Shown here: positions 55,916 through 64,000 of the stretch, one piece after another
Layout: each line of letters starts with the position of its first letter
Numbering within the stretch: the stretch's first letter is position 1
From: Clostridium drakei
GTDB lineage: Bacteria > Bacillota > Clostridia > Clostridiales > Clostridiaceae
Assembly: GCF_000633595.2 (NCBI RefSeq)
Contig: NZ_JIBU02000038.1
Location: 1 to 64,000, forward strand
Reading direction: 5' to 3'
Length of the DNA: 64,000 nucleotides
Notes under the pieces: model-generated
Told to the model about the DNA's origin: nothing
Seen by the model: the letters and a program-made list of their open reading frames with translations, nothing else
Databases searched by the model: none
Made by a program: the position numbers and the translations under genes

Positions 55916-55958
55916 AAAAGGCTATTGCGTGTTTCTAAAATCAATACAATAGCCTTTT
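55916..55958 (+). terminator. Terminator between the second receptor gene and cheR
   Basis: AAAAGGCTATTG at 55916-55927 pairs perfectly with CAATAGCCTTTT at 55947-55958 and ends in a T run. cheR begins only 20 bp later, so cheR and cheB are probably transcribed at a lower level by read-through or from another promoter. Confidence 0.8.
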
Positions 55959-55978
55959 TATAGCTTAGAGGTGAGAGT

Positions 55979-56791
55979 ATGATTCATATAAAACAGGATG
56001 AATTTAAGGAATTAACAGAGTATTTAAAAAGCAATTATGGTATAAATCTTAGTAAAAAGAAAATTTTAATAGAGGGAAGATTAAATAATATATTAATAGA
56101 AAAAGGTTTTAAAAATTTTAGAGATTATTTGAATTTCTTATTTAGTGATATGTCAAAAAACGAATTGACACTTCTAATTAATAAGTTAACAACAAATCAT
56201 ACTTTTTTTATGAGGGAGGCTGCTCATTTTGAATACTTTAAAAATGAAATTTTGCCTTATTTAGAGGGAAAAGTAAAAGATGGAGATTTAAGAATATGGA
56301 GTGCTGGATGTTCTTCTGGAGAAGAACCATATACATTGGCTATGATACTACAAGATTATTTCCAAGGAAATAAAGGAGTTTGGGATAAAAAAGTTTTAGC
56401 TACAGATATTTCTGTAAATGTTCTTCATACAGGAGAGAGAGGTATTTATTCAAAGGAATCTATAGAAAGAATTCCGGCTAATTGGAAACTAAATTATTTT
56501 AGTAAAATTGATAATGATAATTACAAAGTTTCAGATAAATTGAAGAAAGAAGTTATTTTTAGAGTTTTTAATCTTATGGATGAAGTCTTTCCCTTTAAGA
56601 AAAAATTTCATGTTATATTTTGCAGAAATGTAATGATTTATTTTGATGCTAAAACAAAGATGGAATTGGTAAATAAATTCTATAAAATGACAGAGCCAGG
56701 AGGATATATTTTTATAGGACATTCAGAATCTATTAGTAGGGATGAAACCGATTATAGATATATAATGCCTGGAATTTATCGGAAAGGATAG
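55979..56791 (+). CDS. cheR: Chemoreceptor methyltransferase CheR
   Basis: This 270-residue protein has an N-terminal helical CheR domain and a SAM-binding domain with IWSAGCSSGEEPYTLAM, KVLATDIS and VIFCRNVMIYFD. It methylates glutamates of the receptor signalling domains. GAGGTGAG precedes the ATG. The cheB gene starts 6 bp after its stop. The shared C-terminal tail of the two receptors is a candidate docking site for it. Confidence 0.93.
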   Translation: MIHIKQDEFKELTEYLKSNYGINLSKKKILIEGRLNNILIEKGFKNFRDYLNFLFSDMSKNELTLLINKLTTNHTFFMREAAHFEYFKNEILPYLEGKVKDGDLRIWSAGCSSGEEPYTLAMILQDYFQGNKGVWDKKVLATDISVNVLHTGERGIYSKESIERIPANWKLNYFSKIDNDNYKVSDKLKKEVIFRVFNLMDEVFPFKKKFHVIFCRNVMIYFDAKTKMELVNKFYKMTEPGGYIFIGHSESISRDETDYRYIMPGIYRKG

Positions 56792-56797
56792 ATCAGT

Positions 56798-57838
56798 ATG
56801 TATAAGAGTAAAAAGGTAAGAGTGCTGGTGGTGGATGATTCTCTTATATTCAGGGAAACTGTAGCTAAAGGTATTGCAAAAGATATGGGAATAGAGGTTG
56901 TTGGTACAGCTTCAGATCCATTTGATGCAAGAGACAAGATAATCGAATATGAACCAGATGTTATTACCTTAGATGTAGAAATGCCTAAAATGAATGGCAT
57001 AGAATTTTTAAAGAGGTTGATGCCTCAATATCCACTTCCAGTTGTAGTGGTTAGCGCAGTAAGCAGCAATGTATTTGATGCTTTAAATGCAGGAGCTGTA
57101 GACTTTGTTACTAAACCAGATGGAAGAAGTGTTAATGGACTTGAAGGGTTTATTAAGGAATTAGTTACAAAAATTAAAATAGCTTCTGTAGCAAAAGTAG
57201 CACATTGGAAGAAAAAAAATGATGAAAGATTTTCCAATAGTGTTATAGGTAGTAATATTTCAAATAAAATTATTGCTATAGGTTCATCTACAGGAGGTAC
57301 AGAAGCTGTAGCTACTATTTTAAAAATGCTTCCCAAAAATATACCACCTATAGTTGTGGTTCAGCATATGCCTCCAGTTTTTACAAGAATGTATGCTGAA
57401 AGGCTTAACAATTCATGTGCTATGGAAGTAAGGGAAGCCAAAAATGGTGATAGACTTTACAATGGACTTGCATTAATAGCACCTGGAGAATATCATATGT
57501 CTTTAGAAAAAAGAGGAACTTATTATTATGTAAAATGTTTTAAAGGTGAAAAGGTTAATGGACATTGCCCAGCTGTAGATGTACTTTTTGAATCAGTGGC
57601 AAAGGAAGCAGGAAAAAATGCCATAGGTATTATACTTACGGGTATGGGATATGATGGAGCAAAAGGATTGCTTTCTATGAAAAAAAGAGGAGCGATTACT
57701 ATAGGTCAAAATGAAGAATCTTGTGTAGTATATGGAATGCCAAAGGTAGCGTATGATATAGGAGCTGTACAAAAGCAAGTTTCAATTGAAAATATAGCAG
57801 GTTCATTAGGTCCATTTCTAAATAGAAGTAACGTCTGA
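56798..57838 (+). CDS. cheB: Chemotaxis methylesterase/response regulator CheB
   Basis: This 346-residue protein has a receiver domain with phosphoacceptor D59 in TLDVEMP and VVDDS near the start. The methylesterase domain has the catalytic triad S164 (GSSTGG), H190 (QHMPP) and D286 (GMGYDGA), at the same numbers as in the well-studied enterobacterial enzyme. CheA phosphorylation activates removal of receptor methyl groups. It is the last gene of the operon, with a terminator following. Confidence 0.94.
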   Translation: MYKSKKVRVLVVDDSLIFRETVAKGIAKDMGIEVVGTASDPFDARDKIIEYEPDVITLDVEMPKMNGIEFLKRLMPQYPLPVVVVSAVSSNVFDALNAGAVDFVTKPDGRSVNGLEGFIKELVTKIKIASVAKVAHWKKKNDERFSNSVIGSNISNKIIAIGSSTGGTEAVATILKMLPKNIPPIVVVQHMPPVFTRMYAERLNNSCAMEVREAKNGDRLYNGLALIAPGEYHMSLEKRGTYYYVKCFKGEKVNGHCPAVDVLFESVAKEAGKNAIGIILTGMGYDGAKGLLSMKKRGAITIGQNEESCVVYGMPKVAYDIGAVQKQVSIENIAGSLGPFLNRSNV

Positions 57839-57850
57839 AAGCATATAAAA

Positions 57851-57890
57851 AATAACACTTAACTTATTTTTATAATAATTAGGTGTTATT
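57851..57890. terminator. Bidirectional terminator after cheB
   Basis: AATAACAC at 57851-57858 pairs with GTGTTATT at 57883-57890 with a partly paired interior. It lies between cheB and the convergent propeptide-like gene and can serve both. Confidence 0.7.
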
Positions 57891-57911
57891 TGCATTCTTA
57901 TAATTTTAATT

Positions 57912-58478
57912 TCAATCATATTTTATATTATCTATATTTGCAATGACTTTTCCAGTGGAAGAGTTTATTAACACATCCCAGTTTCCAGCTTCAGGTTCTG
58001 TGTAATATATAGTTACACTATATATCAAAAAAGGTAATCCATTTTTAATAATAAATTGTTCAATTATTTTTGGAGGCTTTTGTAAAAATGTATAATTAAA
58101 TTGTTTTTTAGCAATATATATTGCTTCATCTTGTGTAATATTTTTTTGTATTGTTTTATCATAAGGTTTAAAACACTTATTAATGGAGCCTATTATATTT
58201 TTTATAGTACCATCTTCATTTAAATGTACTATTAGTTCACTTCCTCTAATGGGAATATTATTTATTGTTTGAACTGCTTTAATCTTCGTATAACCCAGGG
58301 TATCCTTTCTTATAGATACTATTTTAAAATTACCTAAGTTATTTGTGTTGCAAAGTAGCGATTTATTTTCATTTAAATATGATTCTATACTTTTTTGTGT
58401 TATTTGAAATTTTTTTAATGAGTTTTCTTGTATAAATATATTATCTTTTTTATCTTGATATGAAGTTGATTTTTTCAT
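57912..58478 (-). CDS. Orphan FTP/PepSY propeptide-like protein without protease domain
   Basis: This 188-residue protein aligns along nearly its whole length with the propeptide of the adjacent thermolysin-like protease. Both share YQDKK-NIFI at the start, an NFKIVSI-type strand, LGYT, IPIRGSE, IKNIIGS, the PepSY-type AIYIAKKQFNY, and a YYTEPEAGNWDVL/YYTDPEIGNWDVL end. It stops exactly where the catalytic domain would begin and has no signal peptide, beginning MKKSTSYQDKKDN. It is either a partial duplication in decay or a free propeptide that inhibits or folds the protease inside the cell. AAAGGAGAT precedes the ATG, so it can be translated. Confidence 0.8.
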   Translation of the reverse strand: MKKSTSYQDKKDNIFIQENSLKKFQITQKSIESYLNENKSLLCNTNNLGNFKIVSIRKDTLGYTKIKAVQTINNIPIRGSELIVHLNEDGTIKNIIGSINKCFKPYDKTIQKNITQDEAIYIAKKQFNYTFLQKPPKIIEQFIIKNGLPFLIYSVTIYYTEPEAGNWDVLINSSTGKVIANIDNIKYD

Positions 58479-58550
58479 TTTCTATCTCCTTTACTAAAAT
58501 CTATTAAATAACCAATAGAAAAGTGGGGTTTTGTGACTTTGTAAGGAGGA

Positions 58551-58620
58551 TTTTAAGTACCTGATGAGTTAAATATTATTTAAATATTTAACGAAGAAAA
58601 ATTTCATCAGATACTTAAAA
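58551..58620. terminator. Hairpin between the protease gene and the orphan propeptide gene
   Basis: The arms 58551-58567 and 58604-58620 pair at 16 of 17 positions (TTTTAAGTA... with ...TACTTAAAA). A second perfect stem GTTAAATATT/AATATTTAAC lies inside at 58568-58592. It probably ends the protease transcript, leaving the orphan propeptide gene to partial read-through or its own promoter. Confidence 0.7.
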
Positions 58621-58653
58621 ATTTTAATTACAATACATGTTAAATTTGATTAA

Positions 58654-60330
58654 CTATTGTAAATTTGAACTATCAGTAATTCCAACAGAATCAAAAGCAT
58701 TCTTTATAGCTGTTACATCAGAAGAACTATACTTTAAATCAGAGGCTGATGATATTAATGCGTTTCTTGTTGCTAAAAAATCTGAATTATTAGTTAGATA
58801 TTCAGTAAGTGCTCTGTAATAAATACGAGCTGTTTTTTCACAACCTATATTTTTAGCAATTAGAAATGCTGCTTTGTTAGGAATTCCACTATTTGTGTGA
58901 ACTCCACCGTTATCGTTTGAAGTATTAACATAATCGTTCATATTATCTGGCTGGTCATAAATTTTTGGATCAGCAAGACTTCTAAGCGCAGTATAAGAAC
59001 CAGTTGGAAGACAAATACCATCACCAACTACCCAATCTTTAGAATCAAATTTCCATGTTCCACCATCTCTTACGTTACAATTGTCATAACTTTGAATTAA
59101 AACTCCAAAAATATCTGAAAATGATTCATTTAAAGCACCAGATTGATCAGAGTAATCTAAATTTGCAGAATTTGTAGTTACTCCATGAGTTAATTCATGA
59201 GCTACTACATCTAAATCCCCACTAAAATAGGTGAAATCACGACCATCACCATCACCATAAACCATTTGATATCCGTCCCAGAAAGCATTATCATAGTTTC
59301 TGCCATAATGAGTTGTAGAAATTATACTCATGCCATTACCATCTATGCTATTTCTATTAAATAAATTTTTATAAAAATCATAAACTACACCAGCATAATA
59401 ATGAGCACTAACTGATGCCTTAAAATTTTCAGTATCGAATTTATTAGTGTTGTTACTTACCATGGTACCAGGTTGAACTTTTCTATTATTAGCAGTATAA
59501 GTTTTTATTTGTCCATTCATTGGTTTTGTAGTATCTATCATTTGGTAAGAAGTTTTAGATTTATATAGATTAAGATCCTTAGTACTTTTATCTACAGCGG
59601 TTCCTGTACCTTTTGCAGCACCATCATATCTTATATTATTAACTTTTTTAATTATACTTCCATTAGAAGCATCTAATAACACATCCCAATTACCTATTTC
59701 AGGATCTGTATAGTATATATTTACACTATACACTAAGATTGGTGAACCATTTTTAATTATAATTTGTTGATTAGCTTTAGGAGTATTATTTAAGTTATTA
59801 TAATTAAATTGTTTTTTTGCAATATTAATTGCTTCTTCTGGTGTAATAGAAAGAGCGTTTTCTCTTGCCATTTTTGTTTGATTATAATTCTTATTAACAG
59901 ATCCTATTATATTTTTTATAGAGCCATCTTTATCTAAGTGTAATATAATTTCGCTTCCCCTTATAGGAATGCTATTTATGGATTGAGCCACTTTAACTTG
60001 GGTATAACCTAGATCATCCTTTTTTATAGAAATTATTTTAAAATTATTTGTACCATTTACATTCGTGAACAATGATTTATTTTTTTCAAGATATGAAAGA
60101 ATGTCTTTTTCAGTGGTTGATATTTTATCAGATGATTTACTTGTAATGAATATATTACTTTTTTTATCTTGATAAGGAGTTGAAACAGAATTTTGATAGG
60201 TTTTACTGTTTAAGGTTTGAGTCATAGTAGCGTTGCTATTTGGTTGTTCCTTTGCAAATACATTACTAAAACAACATGAAGTAGATACAAGTGCTGCTGT
60301 TAATACAATTGATAACACGGTTTTTTTCAT
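58654..60330 (-). CDS. Secreted thermolysin-family (M4) neutral metalloprotease
   Basis: This 558-residue preproenzyme has a signal peptide at about 1-27 (MKKTVLSIVLTAALVS, cleavage near FAKEQ) and FTP and PepSY propeptide domains to about residue 235. The catalytic domain carries H378-E379-L-T-H382 and GALNESFSDIFG with the third zinc ligand, plus NGGVHTNSGIPNKAAF with the transition-state histidine. It degrades extracellular protein and would supply peptides and amino acids to the fermentative pathways encoded nearby. It is on the minus strand; AGGGGG before its ATG is a strong ribosome binding site. No M4 C-terminal extension is present. Confidence 0.93.
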   Translation of the reverse strand: MKKTVLSIVLTAALVSTSCCFSNVFAKEQPNSNATMTQTLNSKTYQNSVSTPYQDKKSNIFITSKSSDKISTTEKDILSYLEKNKSLFTNVNGTNNFKIISIKKDDLGYTQVKVAQSINSIPIRGSEIILHLDKDGSIKNIIGSVNKNYNQTKMARENALSITPEEAINIAKKQFNYNNLNNTPKANQQIIIKNGSPILVYSVNIYYTDPEIGNWDVLLDASNGSIIKKVNNIRYDGAAKGTGTAVDKSTKDLNLYKSKTSYQMIDTTKPMNGQIKTYTANNRKVQPGTMVSNNTNKFDTENFKASVSAHYYAGVVYDFYKNLFNRNSIDGNGMSIISTTHYGRNYDNAFWDGYQMVYGDGDGRDFTYFSGDLDVVAHELTHGVTTNSANLDYSDQSGALNESFSDIFGVLIQSYDNCNVRDGGTWKFDSKDWVVGDGICLPTGSYTALRSLADPKIYDQPDNMNDYVNTSNDNGGVHTNSGIPNKAAFLIAKNIGCEKTARIYYRALTEYLTNNSDFLATRNALISSASDLKYSSSDVTAIKNAFDSVGITDSSNLQ

Positions 60331-60569
60331 AATAAAATCCCCCTAGCTTATATAAAAAAATATTACCAAAAAATGTATTTTTGGAGTGGTTATATTATAA
60401 AGTTTTATAAAATAAAAAGCAAACATGTAAAAAACCGAATTGGAAAAATATGTAATTAGTTTTTCTGTTTTACATAAAAAAAATAATACATTAAACATAA
60501 TTTAATAAAATAAATTATTGAAAAAAATTTTTTTGGTAATTTTTAATTAAATGAAAATTTAAATAATGT

Positions 60570-60602
60570 TGTAACAGAACTGTAACAATTATGTTTTATA
60601 AT
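60570..60602 (+). promoter_or_regulatory. Possible Pho box with -10 element
   Basis: TGTAACA at 60570-60576, TGTAACA at 60581-60587 and TGTTTTA at 60592-60598 repeat with an 11-bp period. That is the spacing of PhoP/PhoB half-sites. TATAAT follows at 60597-60602, and no recognisable -35 box is present, which fits activator dependence. It points right toward 60646. No phosphate gene is near, so the assignment is tentative. The rest of the gap 60331-60864 is AT-rich. Confidence 0.4.
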
Positions 60603-60645
60603 AATTATAGAATATTTAAATAATAAAAGTCACAGCATTAATAAA

Positions 60646-60747
60646 ATGGATATAATGGTATCAAATATACCTAAAGGAAATGCATTTAAATTTTTAATAG
60701 AAAATATGGATGTGGATTTAAAAAGTGTAATTGAATTTGTATTGTAA
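60646..60747 (+). CDS. Possible small protein (33 residues)
   Basis: A short frame MDIMVSNIPKGNAFKFLIEN... ends in a hydrophobic IEFVL. It lies about 45 bases downstream of the Pho-box-like promoter. There is no recognisable ribosome binding site before the ATG and no clear terminator in this direction. It may be a gene remnant or chance. Confidence 0.2.
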   Translation: MDIMVSNIPKGNAFKFLIENMDVDLKSVIEFVL

Positions 60748-60786
60748 AAAATAAAAGAGACTGTTTTAAGTAATTTAAACAGCCTC
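60746..60786 (-). terminator. Terminator of the polysaccharide deacetylase gene
   Basis: On the minus strand GAGG-CTGTTT pairs with AAACAG-TCTC (60757-60786) and is followed by TTTTATTTTTTAC. It is correctly oriented to end the deacetylase transcript. Confidence 0.7.
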
Positions 60787-60864
60787 CTCATTAAGGAATA
60801 ATAGATACTTGGAAACAATTGTCCAATAATAAAACTAATGTTAAATATTTATTGTTGTAGATAT

Positions 60865-61833
60865 TTAGGAGATTGTCCTAAATTCATATCCTTGTCCTTT
60901 AAGATATTCTATAATTTGTGGTAATGCTTTAGCTGTTTCTTCTTTGCCATAAGTATCATGCATTAGTATAACTACTTTTTCTTGTGATCCTACACTTTCT
61001 TTTACATGTTCTAAAAGTTGAGCTGCATTTTTTCTTTTACCTTCAGCATCAAAGTCATAAGCATTCCAATCTATACTGTACATGTCTTTTTCTTTTAATC
61101 TTGCATTAAACTCTTCTAAATTAGGATCATGGTAATATTGTCTTGACATGTATCCACCAGGCATTCTTATTACTCTTGTATTAAAATCTTTTCCAAGAAT
61201 ATTTCTTATGGCGTTATTATCTTGTTCAACTTCATCCATATAGCGATTCACATCAAGTTTATTACCAGGATATAGTTTTTTCATACTATGAGTATAAGTG
61301 TGATTTCCAATAGCATGTCCGCTTTCAAATATCTCACGTACTAGTTCCTTACTTCTTTCATCTGCATCTACATTGTGTCCCATTAAACAAAAGGTTGCTT
61401 TAACATCATAGTTTTTAAGAGTATTTAATATTTTAGGAGTTACAGTAGTAGATGGACCATCATCAAAAGTGAGAAACGCTATTTTTTTTCCATCCTTTTC
61501 TCCTTTACCATCTAATATGTCTTTTACTTTTTGAGCATCATAAGTATATTTTTTTCCATCATTAGATACATTATGTTTGTTATCATCCTTACTATTATCT
61601 TTATTTTTATCTTGATCCTTAGCTTTAGAATCTTTATCATCTTTTTTAGTAGATTGATTTTTATCATCTTTAGCTTCAGGGGTTTTGTTAGTTGATATTG
61701 CTTTATTAGCTTCTACTTTAGAGCCATAGAAATAATTATAACTCTTATATGATAAGGTAAAAATACCAATTAGCAGTAATAAAATTAGAGCGCTGTTTCG
61801 CATAAACTTAATACGATTTTTTTTTCTTGTCAT
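60865..61833 (-). CDS. Membrane-anchored polysaccharide deacetylase (NodB fold)
   Basis: Read from ATG 61833 the protein has 322 residues; AGGAG lies upstream inside a slightly longer frame. A basic N-terminus and one membrane segment (about 13-32) precede a linker very rich in Lys and Asp. The NodB domain then shows AFLTFDDGPS with the catalytic and metal aspartates, GNHTYTHS with the metal histidines, RMPGGY and VILMHDTYG. It removes acetyl groups from N-acetylated cell-wall or exopolysaccharide sugars outside the membrane, most likely peptidoglycan. It is a single gene with its own terminator. Confidence 0.9.
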   Translation of the reverse strand: MTRKKNRIKFMRNSALILLLLIGIFTLSYKSYNYFYGSKVEANKAISTNKTPEAKDDKNQSTKKDDKDSKAKDQDKNKDNSKDDNKHNVSNDGKKYTYDAQKVKDILDGKGEKDGKKIAFLTFDDGPSTTVTPKILNTLKNYDVKATFCLMGHNVDADERSKELVREIFESGHAIGNHTYTHSMKKLYPGNKLDVNRYMDEVEQDNNAIRNILGKDFNTRVIRMPGGYMSRQYYHDPNLEEFNARLKEKDMYSIDWNAYDFDAEGKRKNAAQLLEHVKESVGSQEKVVILMHDTYGKEETAKALPQIIEYLKGQGYEFRTIS

Positions 61834-62029
61834 TTTCCTATATCTCCTATCCATTCTTAATTAAATAAACATAAATCTGATTTAGTTTAACTTCCTTTGT
61901 GGCAAATTTGAAAAGTTTTGAGTTTAAATTCATACCACTACCTCTATTATACAAAATTGTACAAGCTAAAACTACAATATTTAACGCAAAAACAAGTTTT
62001 TTATATTAAGATTTTGTAAAATGTTCTTT

Positions 62030-62896
62030 TTATTTAATTTCAGACAGCATTTTACAATAATTTTTTGGAGATAGGCCAAATGTTTTTTTAAAGGCTCTGA
62101 CGAAATTGGAATAATCATTAAAACCACATTCAATACAAGCATCAGTTATGCTTTTTCCGGCTTTTATCAGCGAATTAGACATAATAAGTCTTTTGTGAAG
62201 TATATAGCTGTGGATTGTATATCCAGTTTGTATTTTAAATTTATGCATAAGATGATATTTGCTCATGTAAAATTTAGAGGAAAGTGTATTTATAGATAAA
62301 TCCTCAGATAAATTTTCATTTATATAATTTAAAATCGAAGTAATATTTTTATCATATTCAATATCGGATAATTCCTTAATATTTTGGTTTCCAAGAAATA
62401 GTCTATTAATATAAACCATAAATTCTAAAAATAGAGAAGATTTTAGTATTTCACATGCAAAATCTTTATCATTAGAAGCTGCTTCAAGTTTAAAAAGTAA
62501 ATCTTTTATATTTGATATCCACTCATCATCTAATCTTAGTAAGTTAAAGTTTTGTTTTGAAGCAAGTTCGAAACAAGTTAGCAAATTGCAACCATTATTG
62601 TGTTTTATTAAAAAGTCTGAATTTACCCAAATGATTATACGTTCATAAACATTATCAGGATCTATTACAGCTTTGTGTATATCATTGTTGTTTATAAGTA
62701 ATATGTCAAAGGGTTTTAATTTATAAGCTTTTCCTTCTATTAGATAAGTTACGTTTCCTGATATGAAAATTACCAATTTATTAAAATTATGATAATGAAA
62801 TTGAAATTGTGTATCTTTTTTATCTTTCAAATGAAAAATTTGAAAATCTTTTTTTAGATAGCCTCTTTTTATTTTTAAAGATTCATTGTCTAGCAT
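62030..62896 (-). CDS. AraC-family regulator with cupin sensor domain
   Basis: This 288-residue protein has an N-terminal AraC-type cupin (about 10-120; FHYHNFNKLVIFISG and a DILLINNNDIHK strand). A C-terminal double helix-turn-helix follows (LSINTLSSKFYMSKYHLMHK, then ITDACIECGFNDYSNFVRAF). It is divergent from the symporter gene at 63044 with 147 bp between, so it probably responds to and regulates uptake of the transporter substrate. The effector is unknown. Confidence 0.85.
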   Translation of the reverse strand: MLDNESLKIKRGYLKKDFQIFHLKDKKDTQFQFHYHNFNKLVIFISGNVTYLIEGKAYKLKPFDILLINNNDIHKAVIDPDNVYERIIIWVNSDFLIKHNNGCNLLTCFELASKQNFNLLRLDDEWISNIKDLLFKLEAASNDKDFACEILKSSLFLEFMVYINRLFLGNQNIKELSDIEYDKNITSILNYINENLSEDLSINTLSSKFYMSKYHLMHKFKIQTGYTIHSYILHKRLIMSNSLIKAGKSITDACIECGFNDYSNFVRAFKKTFGLSPKNYCKMLSEIK

Positions 62897-63043
62897 AGTA
62901 ATACTCCTATATTAAGTTTCACTCAATATGGTACAGCATTTTTTGCAATGTTTCAAGCATTTTTAGCAAGAAATATAGTAAAAGTTTATCATATAATAAA
63001 TAATAAGATGAAAATTTTAATATAATAATGGGGGGATAAATTA

Positions 63044-64000
63044 ATGAAGACATTTTTTAAAAACTATAAGGATTCTGTGATATTATTAGGATCTATAATT
63101 TTAGGAGGTATCGTAGGCATTATTTTTGGAACAAAAGCATTGGTGCTCAAACCTTTTGGGGATTTATTTTTAAATTTAATGTTTATGATAATAGTACCAC
63201 TAGTATTTTTGAGTGTTTCTTCAGCTATATCCAATATGAATGGAATGAAAAGACTTGGTAAAATTATGGGGGCAATAGTTATAGTGTTTCTAAGTACAGC
63301 TCTTATAGCAGCAATAATTGCTTTTATAGGCGCTTTAATAATGAATCCCACTAAAGGAATAGATTATTCTGTTATAAAAAAGATTGTAACAGAAAATACT
63401 AATCCTTCAGAAAAAGTTAAGCATCTAGGAATTTTACAACAGATTGTAAATACTTTTACAGTACCAGATTTTGTAGGACTATTTTCTAAAAATAATATGC
63501 TGCAAATTATTGTTTTTTCAATACTTTTTGGTATTTCTACAACAATGCTTGGAGAAAAGGCACAACCTGTTGCTAAATTTTTGGATTCAGCTTCAAAAGT
63601 AGTTATGAAAATGGTAAAAATTATAATGTATTATGCACCTATAGGATTAGGATGTTATTTTGCTGCTGTAATAGGTGAATTAGGACCTCAGATATTACAA
63701 GGATATTTAAGAGTATTTATTCTTTATATAATTCTTTCAGTGGTTTACTATTTTGGATTTTTTACTTTTTATGCTTTTTTAGCTAATGGTAAAGATGGAA
63801 TAAGAACCTTTTGGAAAAATGCTTTAACACCAACAGTAACTGCTTTAGCTACATGTTCAAGTGCTGCTTGCATTCCTGTTAATTTAGAAACTACAAAAAA
63901 AATGGGGGTGCCAAGAGATATAGCCGAAACGGTAATTCCATTAGGAGCTACTATACACAAAGATGGATCAGTATTTGGCGGTATTATGAAAATAGTTTTT
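63044..64000 (+). CDS. Dicarboxylate/amino-acid:cation symporter (DAACS), partial
   Basis: The gene starts at ATG 63044 after a G-rich GGGGGGA ribosome binding site and runs off the right end of the window in an open frame of 319 codons. The translation shows membrane helices and the hairpin-1 motif ALATCSSAACIPVN, the counterpart of the serine-rich reentrant loop of GltP/DctA proteins, then GATIHKDGSVFGG. It is a sodium- or proton-coupled carrier for dicarboxylates, glutamate/aspartate, serine or cystine. The substrate is undecided. The divergent AraC regulator is the likely controller. Confidence 0.88.
   Translation, partial: MKTFFKNYKDSVILLGSIILGGIVGIIFGTKALVLKPFGDLFLNLMFMIIVPLVFLSVSSAISNMNGMKRLGKIMGAIVIVFLSTALIAAIIAFIGALIMNPTKGIDYSVIKKIVTENTNPSEKVKHLGILQQIVNTFTVPDFVGLFSKNNMLQIIVFSILFGISTTMLGEKAQPVAKFLDSASKVVMKMVKIIMYYAPIGLGCYFAAVIGELGPQILQGYLRVFILYIILSVVYYFGFFTFYAFLANGKDGIRTFWKNALTPTVTALATCSSAACIPVNLETTKKMGVPRDIAETVIPLGATIHKDGSVFGGIMKIVF

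Noticed and set aside
1-64000. CRISPR arrays, tRNA or rRNA genes
   Set aside because: No regularly spaced repeat series and no tRNA T-loop or rRNA core sequences were recognised on either strand by reading; a dedicated scan was not possible here.

Overview
The window is AT-rich chromosomal DNA of a low-GC Firmicute, most likely an anaerobic, amino-acid-fermenting Clostridium. The evidence is AGGAGG-type ribosome binding sites, A/T-ending codons, a complete adenosylcobalamin-dependent ornithine oxidation cluster, sigma-54 (-24/-12) control of that cluster, a tandem glycine riboswitch and polytopic amino-acid transporters. The species cannot be fixed from the sequence alone. I see no rRNA, tRNA, CRISPR array, prophage or intact insertion sequence.

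Layout. 1-3.4 kb: a TetR regulator, an HAAAP-family amino-acid permease and a YheO-like PAS/HTH regulator. 3.5-11.6 kb: a little-described metabolic block. It holds a uroporphyrinogen-decarboxylase/MtaA-like methyltransferase, a small SF0329-like protein, a regulator made of a PEP-hydrolase-like TIM barrel fused to an AraC DNA-binding domain, a Tm-1-like (UPF0261) protein, a stand-alone PEP-hydrolase-like enzyme, and a convergent NitT/TauT-type ABC importer. 11.9-15.7 kb: an ABC-2 exporter operon with a permease fused to an M1 peptidase. 15.9-16.75 kb: an unknown protein behind a tandem glycine riboswitch. 16.8-22.7 kb: an RpiR regulator diverging from a four-carbon acid-sugar catabolic operon (LtnD-like dehydrogenase, OtnK-like kinase, class II aldolase, GntP permease). 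A HAD phosphatase follows.

23.9-35.7 kb: a sigma-54 activator, then ortA-ortB-oraS-oraE-glmL-like-orr-ord and an APC permease. Both the ort/ora operon and the permease have a recognisable sigma-54 promoter, so uptake and oxidation of ornithine probably form one regulon. 36.0-39.2 kb: a YvlD-like membrane protein and a CadC-like repressor with a heavy-metal P-type ATPase. 39.2-44.1 kb: an accessory segment bounded by a perfect 37-bp direct repeat and by two long inverted repeats. It carries a decayed group II intron 3' end, a nuclease-like small gene, a gene remnant, a MerR/acetyltransferase pair and an alpha/beta hydrolase.

44.1-46.7 kb: glycogen phosphorylase with a possible structured leader. 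47.1-57.8 kb: a non-flagellar-looking chemosensory operon (cheA, two giant poly-HAMP receptors, cheW, cheR, cheB) without cheY. 57.9-60.3 kb: a thermolysin-family protease followed by an orphan copy of its propeptide. 60.6-64.0 kb: a possible Pho-box promoter, a polysaccharide deacetylase, an AraC regulator, and a dicarboxylate/amino-acid symporter cut by the window end.

Several gene starts were moved to internal codons because the ribosome binding site lies inside the longest reading frame. These starts are 2724, 16483 (minus), 17992, 21374, 27596, 31608, 40186, 41689, 52712 and 61833 (minus).
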